40,916 nt of DNA from Propionibacterium sp. (GCA_012517965.1 JAAYTZ010000127.1:1-40916); one strand, 5' to 3'; counted from the stretch's first letter, positions 7,583-18,359 are shown. The notes: generated by a model from the sequence alone, not told the origin. Numbers and translations are program-made.

Positions 7583-8539
7583 ATGGGTGCGGGCGGCATG
7601 TCGTTGGTCTGGCGGATCAGCCTGCTGACCGGCGCGCTGTTCGCGGTCGGCATGATCGCCCTGGCGCTCTCGCCGGCCACCATCTCCCGGGAGTTGCTGC
7701 TCACCGAGGGCGGGGTGCTCGCGGCGGCGCTGCTGGTGCTGGCTCTCGCGAACGCCCTGCTCGTGCGCGCCGAGCTCGCGCCGTTGGACCACCTGACGGC
7801 GTTCGTGCGCCGCGTCGGGGCCGTGATCGGGGACGGGCGGCGTCCGGCGGTGGAGGGCCGCGGCCAGGTGCGCGAGCTGACCCGGGCGTTCGGGGAGATG
7901 CTCGACCGACTCGACCAGGCGCGGATGGAGGGCAACGTGCGCGCGCTGGAGGCCCAGGAGGCCGAGCGGACCCGCATCGGTCAGGAGTTGCACGACGAGG
8001 TCGGGCAGCGGCTCACCGCGATCCTGCTCGGCCTGAGCGCGCTGCGTCGCACCCTGCCCGACGACGAGGAGCTGACCATCCTGCAGGAGACCACGCGGTC
8101 GACCCTGGCGGAGGTGCGCCGCATCGTCGACCGGCTGCGACCCGGCTCGCTGGAGGAGCTCGGCCTGACCGGCGCCCTGAACGCCCTGGCCCACGACCTG
8201 GCCGGCCTGACCGGGGTGTACGTGCGGCGGGAACTCGCCCCCGACCTGCGGCTCGCGCCCGAGGTCGAACTGGTCGTCTACCGCGTGGCCCAGGAGGCCC
8301 TCACCAACATCGGCCGGCACGCCCAGGCCCGGAACGTGCGGCTGTCGCTGGCCCCCCGGGGCACCGTGGTCCACCTCGAGATCGCCGACGACGGGGTGGG
8401 GTTCGCGCCCGAGGCCGAGGGCACCGGCATCCAGGGCATGCGCGAGCGGGCGCAGCTCGTGGGCGGCGGGCTCGCCGTGACCAGCGGGCCGGACGGGACC
8501 CTCGTCCGGCTGGTCGTCCCCGCCGAGGAGGCCGGATGA
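7583..8539 (+). CDS. NarL-type (HisKA_3) sensor histidine kinase
   Basis: The protein has 318 residues. Two N-terminal membrane helices (about 9-28 and 44-62) enclose only a short extracytoplasmic loop, so any signal is probably sensed in or near the membrane. A HAMP-like stretch follows (LAPLDHLTAFVRRVGAV). The H-box is ERTRIGQELHDEVGQRL with phosphorylated His137, followed by an HATPase domain with EALTNIGRHAQA (N box) and IADDGVGF (G1). This architecture autophosphorylates and passes phosphate to a LuxR-type regulator, encoded immediately downstream with an ATGA overlap. The start is leaderless after TACCCT. Confidence 0.9.
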   Translation: MGAGGMSLVWRISLLTGALFAVGMIALALSPATISRELLLTEGGVLAAALLVLALANALLVRAELAPLDHLTAFVRRVGAVIGDGRRPAVEGRGQVRELTRAFGEMLDRLDQARMEGNVRALEAQEAERTRIGQELHDEVGQRLTAILLGLSALRRTLPDDEELTILQETTRSTLAEVRRIVDRLRPGSLEELGLTGALNALAHDLAGLTGVYVRRELAPDLRLAPEVELVVYRVAQEALTNIGRHAQARNVRLSLAPRGTVVHLEIADDGVGFAPEAEGTGIQGMRERAQLVGGGLAVTSGPDGTLVRLVVPAEEAG

Positions 8540-9189
8540 CGCGCCCGGTCCGGATCCTGCTGGCCGACGACCACCCGCTCGTGCGCCGCGGCGTCCGCGT
8601 GGTGCTGGAGGCCGAGCCCGACCTGACGGTCGTCGCCGAGGCCAACGACGGCGCCGAGGCGCTCGACCTCCTGCGCACCACGCAGGTGGACCTGGCGATC
8701 CTCGACATCTCGATGCCGCGGCTCACCGGCCTGCAGGCCGCCCGGGCGATCGGGCGCGACCACCCCGGCGTCGCCGTCCTGCTGCTGTCGATGCACGACA
8801 ACGAGCAGTACTTCTTCGAGGCGCTCCGGGTCGGCGCCGGCGGCTACGTGCTCAAGGCCAGCGCCGACGACGACCTGGTGGCGGCCTGCCGCGACGTCGT
8901 GCGCGGGCGGGCGTTCGTCTACCCCCACGCCGTCAACACGCTGGTCCGTGACTACCTGGAGCGCCTGCGCCGCGGGGAGCGGCTGCCCGAGGCGGTGCTC
9001 ACCCCCCGCGAGGAGGAGGTCGTCAAGCTGGTCGCCGAGGGATACTCGACGAGGGAGATCGCCGACCTGCTGCACATCGCGGTGAAGACCGTCGAGCGGC
9101 ACCGGGCCAACGTGCTCGACAAGCTGGGACTGCGTGACCGCACCCAGCTCGTCCGCTACGCCATCCGGGCGGGGCTCATCGAGCCTTGA
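8536..9189 (+). CDS. NarL/FixJ-family response regulator
   Basis: The protein has 217 residues. The receiver domain (1-120) has the acidic pair Asp11-Asp12, phosphoacceptor Asp57 in LAILDISMP and the conserved Lys in YVLKASADD. The C-terminal LuxR-type helix-turn-helix (about 150-210) shows LTPREEEVVKLVAEGYSTREIA and VKTVERHRANVLDKLGLRDR. It is the partner of the kinase with which it overlaps by 4 nt. Target genes are not shown by the sequence; neighbouring membrane-protein genes on either side are possible. Confidence 0.92.
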   Translation: MTRPVRILLADDHPLVRRGVRVVLEAEPDLTVVAEANDGAEALDLLRTTQVDLAILDISMPRLTGLQAARAIGRDHPGVAVLLLSMHDNEQYFFEALRVGAGGYVLKASADDDLVAACRDVVRGRAFVYPHAVNTLVRDYLERLRRGERLPEAVLTPREEEVVKLVAEGYSTREIADLLHIAVKTVERHRANVLDKLGLRDRTQLVRYAIRAGLIEP

Positions 9190-9296
9190 GGCCGACGTCC
9201 GCGCCCTGCGGGGTCGCCCGAGCCGCGCCCGAGGCGGCCCCTGACCCGTCCCCGGCCGGGCGCCGGCCAGCCCTGGCGGCCCGGCACACTGGGGGC

Positions 9297-9773
9297 ATGA
9301 CGAACTTCAACCAGCCCCAGTGGGACCAGCGCTCCACCAACCCCGGCTGGCAGCAGCCAGGCTGGCAGCAGCCGACCCCGCCGCTGGCCCCCCACCCCGG
9401 CCCCCTGCCGGCGGTGCCGACCTCCGACGAGCGGCTCTTCGCCATGCTCGCGCACCTGTCGGCCGCCATCGCCTGGGTGGTGTCGGCGGGTTGGCTCAAC
9501 TTCGTCGGGCCGCTCGTCGTGTGGGCGCTGTTCAAGGACCGCTCGCCGTTCGTCCGCCGCGCCGCCGCCGGCTCGTTCAACTTCACGCTGTCGATGACGT
9601 TGCTCGGCGTCCTCGGCTGGGTCATGGTGTTCACCGTGCTCCTGCTGCCCATCGGCGTCCTGCTGATCGCCGTCAGCGGCATCGCGGCGATCGTCCTCGG
9701 CGTTCTCGGCGCGCTGCGCACCTGGGGCGGGCAGCCCTACACCTACCCCTGGCAGCTCCGCGTCCTCGGCTGA
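9297..9773 (+). CDS. DUF4870-family membrane protein
   Basis: The protein has 158 residues. A Pro/Gln/Trp-rich N-terminal tail with two GWQQP repeats (about 18-27) leads into three hydrophobic segments, with the DUF4870/Tic20-like features MLAHLSAAIAWVV, FVGPLVVWALFKDRSPFVRRAAAGSFNF and a closing WGGQPYTYPW. The function is unknown. A CACACT -10-like box ends 6 nt before the ATG, suggesting leaderless expression. The gene converges on the GH2 gene with only 7 nt between stop codons and no clear terminator. Confidence 0.8.
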   Translation: MTNFNQPQWDQRSTNPGWQQPGWQQPTPPLAPHPGPLPAVPTSDERLFAMLAHLSAAIAWVVSAGWLNFVGPLVVWALFKDRSPFVRRAAAGSFNFTLSMTLLGVLGWVMVFTVLLLPIGVLLIAVSGIAAIVLGVLGALRTWGGQPYTYPWQLRVLG

Positions 9774-9780
9774 GGCCGGC

Positions 9781-11595
9781 TCAGGGGCCGAAGATCGCCC
9801 GCAGGGTCTCGACGGGCAGCTTCGGCACCCGCTCCGCGTCGCACAGCCCGTTGGCCTCCTGCAGGGTGTCCGTGAGCTGCGTCCAGCAGAAACCCGCCAG
9901 CGCCGGAGCCCCCCGCGCCGCCGACACCAGGTCGCGGACCCGCCGTTCGAAGTCGGCGGCGTCCGCGGCGCTGGAGTAGCCCCACCCCTCGGACGCCTCC
10001 GGCCCGAAGTGCACGCCCCCGAACTCGCTGAGCAGCACCGGGCGGCCCCTCAGGTGCTCGGCCCACCCGGCCACGGCCAGCGGCCGATCCGCGGGGCCCG
10101 TGGTCGCCAGCAGGTCGGCGAGCCCGGCGGCCGTGTACCGGGCGGTCAGGGCGGTGCCCGAATCGGCGTAGTCGTGGACGGTGAGCAGATCCGAGCCGAG
10201 GTGCTCCCAGCCGTCGTTCGACACCACCGGCCGCGTCGGGTCGAGCGCGCGCGTCAGTTCGGTCAAGGCCAGCACGAAGGCCTGTTGCTCGGCGTCCCGC
10301 TCGAGGCCGAACACCCCCCAGGACTCGTTGAAGGGCACCCAGGCGATGATCGACGGGTGTGACTCGTAGGCACGGACGATGTCGACCCACTCGCGGGTCA
10401 GGCGGGCCACGGCCGCCGAGTCGAACACGTAGGCGGCCGCCGTCTCGCCCCACAGGGTGAGGCCCAGCCGGTCGGCCCAGAAGTGGAACCGGGGGTCCTC
10501 CACCTTCTGATGGACCCGTGCCGAGTTGAACCCCAGCGCCAGGATCAGCTCCACCTCGGCCCGCAGCGCCTCGGGGGTGGCGGCCAGGTGCGACGCGGGC
10601 CAGTAGCCCTGCTCCAACACCGACCGGAGTTCGAAGCTCCGCCCGTTGAGGCGGAGGGCGCCGGAACCGACGCTCACCTCCCGCACCCCGAGGTAGCTCG
10701 ACACCACGTCGTCGCCGACGGCCACGCCGGCGTCCAGGAGCACCGGCCGCTCGGGGCTCCACAGCAGCTCCTCGTGGTGGCCGCCGGTGTTGGCCCCGGT
10801 CAGGTCGAGGGTGAGCCGCGCGACCCGGTCGTCGGCGGCCACGGCCGCCACCGCCAGCAGGCGCCCGGCGCGCGACACGGCCACGGCGACCTCGGTGCCC
10901 GGGTCGGGCCGCCGGTTCAGCTCGACGATCGCCGTCACCCGGTGCGTCGGCACGTCGCAGCGCCAGGCGACCCGCTCGACGTGCAGCGGGGGCACCGACT
11001 CCAGCCACACCGTCCGCCAGATGCCGGTCGTGCGGTGGTACCAGATCAGGTGCGGCTCCGGCAGCCAGTCCTGCTTGCCGCGGGGCATCCGGGGGTCCAG
11101 CGGGTCGTCGAAGGCCCGCACCACCACGTGGTGCTCGCCCGCCCCGGGACGCAACGCCGCCGTGACGTCGAACGTGAACGGCGCCTGGCCCCCCTCGTGG
11201 GCGCCGACCAGGGCGCCGTCGACCCAGACCATCGCCTCGTAGTCGACGGCGCCGAAATGCAGGAGCAGGCGGCGTCCGGGGGTGTGCCCGGCGGCGGCCA
11301 GGTCGGCGTCCGTGACGGCCAGGCGGTACCAGACGCACGGATGGTGGCCGGTCTCGCCGATGCCGGACGCCGCGGACTCCGGCGGGAACGGCAGCAGGAT
11401 CGTGCGGTCGAAGCGGGCCGCATCGCGGTGCCAGTGCTCGTCGAGACCCACCAGCGCGTCGTCGTGGGCGAACCCCGCCGGCCGGTCGAGCGCGGCGAAA
11501 GCCGGCCGGACCAGTTGGGGCCGCGGGTGGGTGCCGTCGCCGGCGGACGCCGGGCGCTCGACGGCCGCCGCGCGGGCGGCGCCGACGGCGTCCAT
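9781..11595 (-). CDS. Glycoside hydrolase family 2 protein (beta-galactosidase/glucuronidase-like)
   Basis: The protein has 604 residues. It has an N-terminal GH2 sugar-binding domain (about 60-200; FGAVDYEAMVWVDGALVGAHEGG and WYHRTTGIWRTVWLE), an immunoglobulin-like middle domain and a TIM-barrel catalytic domain. The acid/base is Glu424 in WVPFNESWG and the nucleophile Glu524 in VLLSEFGG. There is no signal peptide, so it acts in the cytoplasm on a beta-linked sugar or glucuronide. Its ATG lies one nucleotide after the stop of the CBS-ACT gene, so it is the last gene of the liv operon transcript. That is an unexpected partner for amino-acid uptake. The substrate cannot be told from sequence. 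Confidence 0.9.
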   Translation of the reverse strand: MDAVGAARAAAVERPASAGDGTHPRPQLVRPAFAALDRPAGFAHDDALVGLDEHWHRDAARFDRTILLPFPPESAASGIGETGHHPCVWYRLAVTDADLAAAGHTPGRRLLLHFGAVDYEAMVWVDGALVGAHEGGQAPFTFDVTAALRPGAGEHHVVVRAFDDPLDPRMPRGKQDWLPEPHLIWYHRTTGIWRTVWLESVPPLHVERVAWRCDVPTHRVTAIVELNRRPDPGTEVAVAVSRAGRLLAVAAVAADDRVARLTLDLTGANTGGHHEELLWSPERPVLLDAGVAVGDDVVSSYLGVREVSVGSGALRLNGRSFELRSVLEQGYWPASHLAATPEALRAEVELILALGFNSARVHQKVEDPRFHFWADRLGLTLWGETAAAYVFDSAAVARLTREWVDIVRAYESHPSIIAWVPFNESWGVFGLERDAEQQAFVLALTELTRALDPTRPVVSNDGWEHLGSDLLTVHDYADSGTALTARYTAAGLADLLATTGPADRPLAVAGWAEHLRGRPVLLSEFGGVHFGPEASEGWGYSSAADAADFERRVRDLVSAARGAPALAGFCWTQLTDTLQEANGLCDAERVPKLPVETLRAIFGP

Positions 11596-11596
11596 G

Positions 11597-12238
11597 TCAG
11601 CGGTTCTGCAGCTTGTAGAGCACCCGGAAGCCCTCGGCGTCCAGGTCGGCCTCGATCTCGTCGGTGTTGAGCGAGTTCACCCCGACGACGACGATCGAGC
11701 GGTCGCCCTCGCCGCGGTAGACCGCGAGGTGCTGGATGTTGGCGTCGTGCTTCGCCGTGACCGCCGTGAGGCGGGACAGGACACCGGGGGCGTCCGTCGC
11801 GTCGATGGTGAGCCGGGTGCCGGGGTCGCGGAAGCCGAGGATCTCGATGAAGGCGTCCAGGATCGCCGACTCCGTGATGACCCCGACCAGGCGGCCGGCG
11901 TCGACCACGGGCAGCATCTCGATCTTGTGGTCGCGCATCAGGACGGCCGCCTCCTCCAGCAGCGCGTCCGGTGAGACGACGATCGGGTCGCGGGTCATCA
12001 CCTTGGCGACCTTCAGCTTCTCGAGCAGGTAGTTGATCTCGCCGGCGCTGAACGTGGTGGCCCGCGACGGCCCGGCCGCCGCGATGTCGCTGTGCGACAC
12101 CACGCCCACCACCCGGCCGCCCTCCAGCACCGGCAGATGCCGGACGCCCCGGTCGGCCATGATCTTCATGGCGTCCACGACGCTGGCCGAGGCGTCGACG
12201 GTGAACGGGTGCGCGGTCATCCGGAGCTTCACGAACAT
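11597..12238 (-). CDS. AcuB-like CBS-pair plus ACT domain protein
   Basis: The protein has 213 residues. Two CBS motifs occupy about 7-125 (MTAHPFTVDASASVVDAMKI and MTRDPIVVSPDALLEEAAVL). An ACT-like domain follows (about 140-205: LTIDATDAPGVLSRLTAV, then IVVVGVNS). CBS pairs bind adenine nucleotides and ACT domains usually bind amino acids. Placed 5 nt after livF in the branched-chain amino-acid operon, it is a good candidate for sensing branched-chain amino acids or energy state. It is named AcuB-like after the Bacillus protein of the same layout; no acetoin genes are nearby. Confidence 0.82.
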   Translation of the reverse strand: MFVKLRMTAHPFTVDASASVVDAMKIMADRGVRHLPVLEGGRVVGVVSHSDIAAAGPSRATTFSAGEINYLLEKLKVAKVMTRDPIVVSPDALLEEAAVLMRDHKIEMLPVVDAGRLVGVITESAILDAFIEILGFRDPGTRLTIDATDAPGVLSRLTAVTAKHDANIQHLAVYRGEGDRSIVVVGVNSLNTDEIEADLDAEGFRVLYKLQNR

Positions 12239-12243
12239 GACCC

Positions 12244-12948
12244 CTACCCTCCCAGATAGGCCTTCTTGATGTCTTCGGTCTGCGCCAGTTCGGCGGCGGT
12301 GCCCTGAGCCACGATCGAGCCGGTCTCCATGACGTAGGCCCGGTGCGCGATCTGCAGGGCCATGTTGGCGTTCTGCTCGACCAGCAGGATCGTCGTGCCG
12401 GTCTCGTTGATGCCCTTGACGATGTCGAAGATCATCTGGACGAGCAGCGGCGCCAGGCCCATGGACGGCTCGTCCAGCAGCAGGATCCGCGGGCGGGCCA
12501 TCAGCGCCCGGCCCATGGCCAGCATCTGCTGCTCGCCGCCCGACAGCGTGCCGGCGGTCTGCTTCGTCCGCTCGGCCAGCACCGGGAAGCGGGCGTAGAC
12601 GTCGGCCAGGTCGGCGGCGATGCCGGCCCGGTCGCGGCGCAGGTAGGCGCCCAGCTCGAGGTTCTCCAGCACGGTCAGCCGCGGGAACACGCGCCGCCCC
12701 TCGGGCACATGGGACAACCCCATCTTGACCCGGTCCTGCGGGGACGCCTTCGTGATGTCCTTGCCGTCGATCCAGATCGAGCCGGTCGTCGGCGCCTTGA
12801 GGCCGGACGCCGTGCGCAGCGTCGTGGTCTTGCCGGCGCCGTTGGCGCCGATCAGGGTGACGATCTCGCCGTCCTCGACCGACAACGAGATGCCCTTGAT
12901 GGCGTGAATGCCGCCGAAGTGGACGTGGAGGTCGCGGATCTCGAACAC
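12244..12948 (-). CDS. livF: Branched-chain amino acid ABC transporter ATP-binding protein LivF
   Basis: The protein has 234 residues, the usual LivF size. Walker A is GANGAGKTT, the signature is LSGGEQQMLAMGRAL, Walker B is ILLLDEPSMGLAP, and the switch His region is LLVEQN. It powers uptake of Leu/Ile/Val or related compounds together with LivG. The GTG start at 12948 directly abuts the livG stop (12949). Confidence 0.95.
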   Translation of the reverse strand: MFEIRDLHVHFGGIHAIKGISLSVEDGEIVTLIGANGAGKTTTLRTASGLKAPTTGSIWIDGKDITKASPQDRVKMGLSHVPEGRRVFPRLTVLENLELGAYLRRDRAGIAADLADVYARFPVLAERTKQTAGTLSGGEQQMLAMGRALMARPRILLLDEPSMGLAPLLVQMIFDIVKGINETGTTILLVEQNANMALQIAHRAYVMETGSIVAQGTAAELAQTEDIKKAYLGG

Positions 12949-14738
<1,790 letters not shown>

Positions 14739-14742
14739 GGGC

Positions 14743-15627
14743 TTACACCTTCTCCCGGACGTTCTTGCCCAGCAGGCCGGCGGGCTTGAAGATCAGCACG
14801 AGGATCAGGATCGCGAAGACCACGGCGTCCTGGAGCAGCGAGCTGAAGTAGCCGCTCACCAGCGTCTCGGTGACGCCGATGAAGTAGCCGCCGATGAGGG
14901 CGCCCGGGATCAGGCCGATGCCGCCGAACACGGCGGCGACGAAGGCCTTGAGGCCCGGCATGATGCCCATCAGCGGGTTGATGGTGTTGTAGTAGATGCC
15001 CACCAGGACGCCGGCGGCGCCGGCCAGCGCCGAGCCGAGCGCGAAGGTGAACGAGATCGTGTTGTCGACGTTGATGCCCATCAGGCGGGCGGCGTCGGCG
15101 TCCTGCGAGACCGCGCGCATGGCCTTGCCGATGCGGGTCTTCTGGACGATGAACTGCAGCCCGATCATCAGCGCGACCGAGACGCCGATGATGATCAGCG
15201 ACTTGGCCGAGATCACGACCCCGCCGACGGCGAACTGGGCGTTGAAGTAGTCGGGCAGGGGCGGGTAGGAGCGGACGGCGGCGCCGACGAAGTACAGCAT
15301 CACGTACTCCAGCAGCAGCGAGACGCCGATCGCGGTGATCAACACCGCGATGCGGGTCGAGTTGCGCAGCGGCTTGTAGGCGACGCGCTCGATCACCACG
15401 CCGAGGATCATGCAGGTGACCATCGCGAGGGCCAGCGACTCGAAGACGCCGAGGCCGAGGATCGCCATGGAGGCGAAGCCGACGTAGGCGCCGACCATGT
15501 AGACGTCGCCGTGGGCGAAGTTGATGAGCTGGATGATGCCGTACACCATCGTGTAGCCGAGCGCGATGAGGGCGTAGATGCTGCCCAGGCTCAGGCCGTT
15601 GATGAGTTGTTGTGCGAGTTGGTCCAC
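14743..15627 (-). CDS. livH: Branched-chain amino acid ABC transporter permease LivH
   Basis: The protein has 294 residues. It opens with the LivH hallmark LINGLSLGSIYALIALGYTMVYGIIQLINFAHGD and has the coupling motif RIGKAMRAVSQDADAARLMGI. About eight membrane helices are visible. The GTG start at 15627 follows a GC-rich hairpin separating it from livJ. The stop is 4 nt from the livM start. Confidence 0.94.
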   Translation of the reverse strand: MDQLAQQLINGLSLGSIYALIALGYTMVYGIIQLINFAHGDVYMVGAYVGFASMAILGLGVFESLALAMVTCMILGVVIERVAYKPLRNSTRIAVLITAIGVSLLLEYVMLYFVGAAVRSYPPLPDYFNAQFAVGGVVISAKSLIIIGVSVALMIGLQFIVQKTRIGKAMRAVSQDADAARLMGINVDNTISFTFALGSALAGAAGVLVGIYYNTINPLMGIMPGLKAFVAAVFGGIGLIPGALIGGYFIGVTETLVSGYFSSLLQDAVVFAILILVLIFKPAGLLGKNVREKV

Positions 15628-15651
15628 GCCGCGGGCCCCTTCGGTCGGACG

Positions 15652-15681
15652 GGCGGCGGGGGGCTCGCGCCCCCCGCCGCC
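15652..15681 (-). terminator. Intra-operon GC hairpin between livJ and livH
   Basis: A perfect 13-bp stem (GGCGGCGGGGGGC paired with GCCCCCCGCCGCC) closes a 4-nt loop, with no T-run behind it. It sits 20 nt after the livJ stop and 24 nt before the livH start. Such hairpins commonly act as attenuators or 3' stabilisers so that the binding protein is made in excess over the membrane subunits. Confidence 0.7.
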
Positions 15682-15701
15682 GTGTCAGTCAGTCCCGGTG
15701 A

Positions 15702-16889
15702 TCAGGAGAACTTCTCGGTGACGGAGATCTTGCCGTCCTTGTAGCCGATGATCGTCGCCTGCTTGATCGGGTTGTGGGTGGCCGGGTCGACGTCGAACGT
15801 GCCGGTGACGCCCGAGAAGCCCTTGGTCTCGGTCATGGCGGCCTTGACGTCGGCGCCGGTCGCGGACTTGGCCCGCTTGATCGAGTCCGCCACGAACTTC
15901 ATGGTGTCGTAGCCCAGGGCGTGGAAGGCCTCGGGGGTGGCGTTGTTGTACTTCTTCTTGAACGCGTCGATGAACGCCGTGACCTTCGGGTCGGTGTCGG
16001 TGGCCGAGTAGTGGTTCGTGTAGTACACGTCGGTCAGCGCGGAGCCGGCCAGTTCGGCGAGCTTCGGCGACTCGTAGCCGTCGCCGCCGGTGATCGGGGC
16101 GGTGATGCCGAGCGCGCGGGCCTGCTTGATGATCAGGCCGAGCTCCTCGTAGTAGCCCGGAACGTACATGACGTCGAACTGCTGGCCCTTGAGCTTGGTC
16201 AGCACGGCGTTGAAGTCGGTCTGCTTCGCGGTGTAGGCCTCGGTGGCCGCGACCGTGCCGCCGCCGGCCTTGAACTGCTTGTCGAAGGCGTCCGCGAGGC
16301 CCTTGGCGTAGTCGGACGAGGTGTCCTTGAGGATGACCGCGGTCTTGGCGTTGAGCTTGCTGGCCGCGTACTTGGCCATCACGGTGCCCTGGTAGCTGTC
16401 GACGAAGCAGGTGCGGAACACGTACTCGTTCAGCTTGCCGTTGGTCACGGTGAGGTCGTCGGCGGTGGCCGAACCGGAGACGATCGGCACCTTGTTCTGC
16501 GCCGAGAGCTGGATCTGGGCCTTCATGCCGCCGGAGGTGGCCGGGCCGATGATCGCGACGACCTTGTCCTGGGTCATCAGCTTGGCCGCCAGCGTGGTGG
16601 TCTCGGCGGTGTCGGACTTGGTGTCGTACTCGACCAGCTGGATCTTCTTGCCGTTGACGCCGCCGGCGGCGTTGATCTCCTCGGCGGCCATCTTGGCGCC
16701 GTTGGCCTCGGCGGTGCCGTAGCTGGCGACGTTGCCGGTCAGCTCGAACAGCAGGCCCACCTTGACGGTGTCACCGCCGGCGGCCGCGCCGCCGCCGGCC
16801 GCGCTGCTCGGCGCTGTGGTGCCCGAGCAGCCCGCCAGGGCCGTGAGGCTCAGGGCGCCCGCCACGAGCCAGCTGAGGGTTCGCTTCAT
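15702..16889 (-). CDS. livJ: Branched-chain amino acid ABC transporter substrate-binding lipoprotein
   Basis: The protein has 395 residues. The signal peptide carries lipobox LAGC with Cys21 and is followed by a Ser/Ala/Gly linker. The mature part is a type I periplasmic-binding fold: VKVGLLFELTGNVASYG, GVNGKKIQLVEYDTKSD, VVAIIGPATSGG and FDVMYVPGYYEELGLIIKQAR. It captures branched-chain amino acids outside the membrane for LivHMGF. The start at 16889 is preferred over an in-frame ATG at 16991 because the signal peptide begins here. Actual ligand could be another amino acid or amide, since the family is broad. The -10 candidates in the 190-bp upstream region are not clear. Confidence 0.92.
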   Translation of the reverse strand: MKRTLSWLVAGALSLTALAGCSGTTAPSSAAGGGAAAGGDTVKVGLLFELTGNVASYGTAEANGAKMAAEEINAAGGVNGKKIQLVEYDTKSDTAETTTLAAKLMTQDKVVAIIGPATSGGMKAQIQLSAQNKVPIVSGSATADDLTVTNGKLNEYVFRTCFVDSYQGTVMAKYAASKLNAKTAVILKDTSSDYAKGLADAFDKQFKAGGGTVAATEAYTAKQTDFNAVLTKLKGQQFDVMYVPGYYEELGLIIKQARALGITAPITGGDGYESPKLAELAGSALTDVYYTNHYSATDTDPKVTAFIDAFKKKYNNATPEAFHALGYDTMKFVADSIKRAKSATGADVKAAMTETKGFSGVTGTFDVDPATHNPIKQATIIGYKDGKISVTEKFS

Positions 16890-17081
16890 GTCTGTCCGTT
16901 TCTCTCGGGAGCGTTGTCCCCGTTCCGCCCACGGCCGGTGAGGCCTCCCTTGCCTCGCTGGTCCCGACGGTCTGGGTATGACTGGGAGCATCGTAGGGGG
17001 AGCTCCCGACCGTTGGCGGGACCCCGGGATATGAGACGCCCGCGGGTTCCCCGGGCCCCGCCGCGATTGTCACACTGGGGC

Positions 17082-17414
17082 ATGGTCATGGAGCGCGCCG
17101 ACATCGACCGCGTCCGGCTGTGGTGCCGCGACCGCAGCCCCCAGGACCGCTGGGCGGTCGAGCGGCTGGAGTGCGACGTCACCGGGAGGCACCTCGATCT
17201 CGTCCACGTGCGCATCGTGCCCGGGGGAGACGACGTCCGGACGCCGATCGCCCGGCTGCTCTACACGGGCCAGACCCGCCGGTGGACGCTGCAGTGGCGC
17301 GACAGCGGCGGCCGGTTCCAGGCCTACCGGCACTTCCCGGCCGTCCACGACGTGCGGGAGATCCTGGGGTTCCTGGCCGAGGACCCCGACCCGCTGTTCT
17401 GGCCGCCGGACTAA
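17082..17414 (+). CDS. DUF3024-like small protein
   Basis: The protein has 110 residues and no membrane segment or signal. Charged N-terminal half, then a pattern with TPIARLLYTGQTRRWTLQWRDSGGRFQAYRH that resembles DUF3024 (an aromatic W..YW...W..Y core). The function is unknown. The start is set by a CACACT box (17071-17076) lying 5 nt upstream, the leaderless arrangement seen at many genes here; a second ATG at 17088 is in frame. Confidence 0.6.
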   Translation: MVMERADIDRVRLWCRDRSPQDRWAVERLECDVTGRHLDLVHVRIVPGGDDVRTPIARLLYTGQTRRWTLQWRDSGGRFQAYRHFPAVHDVREILGFLAEDPDPLFWPPD

Positions 17415-17572
17415 CGCTTCGGCGACGGCCGCCGCGCACCCTTCCGAGGGCCGGACGCCGCCCGTGGCCTCCCCGCCGGGAGCGGCCGGTGTCGTGCCGG
17501 GCGGCCCCCTCGTCTCGCCTCTGATCCCCCGGCCAGGTTCCCCGGGCCCGGCCGGGCGTGGAACAGTGGGGC

Positions 17573-18337
17573 ATGGCCACCGTCATCCTGCATCCCCACC
17601 AGGACCAGCCGTCCACGCTTCCCCTCGTCCTGCTTTCGCCGTTTCCCCTCGACAGCACCGCGTGGGAGGACGCCGCCCAGCTCGTCGGCGGCGACGTCAT
17701 CACGGTCGACCCGCCGGGCTTCGGCGGCGCGACCGACGACGAGCCCAGCCTCGAGGGCTACGCCCGGGCCCTCCTCGCCGCGCTCGACGCCCGCGGGGTC
17801 GAGCGGTTCGTGGTCGCCGGCAACTCGATGGGCGGGTACGTCGCGCTCGCGTTGGCCGACCTGGCGCCCGAGCGGCTGGCCGGCATCGGGCTGTTCGGCA
17901 CGAAGGCGTCCGCCGACGCCGACGACGCCCGCGCGAACCGCCTCGCCATGGCCGAGCGGGCCGAGGGCGGGGCGGCGGCGGCCGAACTGGTCGGGCCGAT
18001 GGCCGAGAAGCTGATCGGGCGCTCGACGCGCCGGCAGCGCCCGGTCGTGGCGTCCCGGCTGGACGCCCTCCTGGCGGCGGCACCGACGGCCGGCATCGCC
18101 TGGGCCCAGCGGGCGATGGCCGCACGGCCCGACCGGATCGACGCGCTGCGCCGGCTCAAGGCGCCCGGGGTCGTCGTCCACGGGGCCGAGGACCCGATGA
18201 TGCCCGAGAAGGAGCAGCGGGTCATGGCGGACGCCGTCGGGCTGCTGATCGAGGTGCCCTGCGGGCACCTGATCCCCCTCGAGATGCCGGACGCCACGGC
18301 CCGCATCCTCGGCGACCTGTGGGCGATGTGCCGCTGA
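17573..18337 (+). CDS. Alpha/beta hydrolase
   Basis: The protein has 254 residues with an alpha/beta-hydrolase fold: LVLLSPFPLDSTAWED, VITVDPPGFGG, nucleophile elbow GNSMGG (Ser at about 85), the acid in VVHGAEDPMMP and the base His in PCGHLIPLEMP. The triad is complete, so it should be an active esterase, lipase or C-C bond hydrolase. The substrate is unknown. A leaderless start is suggested by AACAGT ending 5 nt upstream. It converges on the sucrase/ferredoxin-like gene with a 22-nt gap. Confidence 0.88.
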   Translation: MATVILHPHQDQPSTLPLVLLSPFPLDSTAWEDAAQLVGGDVITVDPPGFGGATDDEPSLEGYARALLAALDARGVERFVVAGNSMGGYVALALADLAPERLAGIGLFGTKASADADDARANRLAMAERAEGGAAAAELVGPMAEKLIGRSTRRQRPVVASRLDALLAAAPTAGIAWAQRAMAARPDRIDALRRLKAPGVVVHGAEDPMMPEKEQRVMADAVGLLIEVPCGHLIPLEMPDATARILGDLWAMCR

Positions 18338-18359
18338 GAGCCGGGCGGGACGCCGACGC

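Noticed and set aside
5389-9189. A 1266-codon open frame on the plus strand
   Set aside because: It runs antisense through the antiporter and Band-7-like genes, then out of frame through the histidine kinase, and reads only coherently once it reaches the response regulator. Long shadow frames are expected at this GC content.
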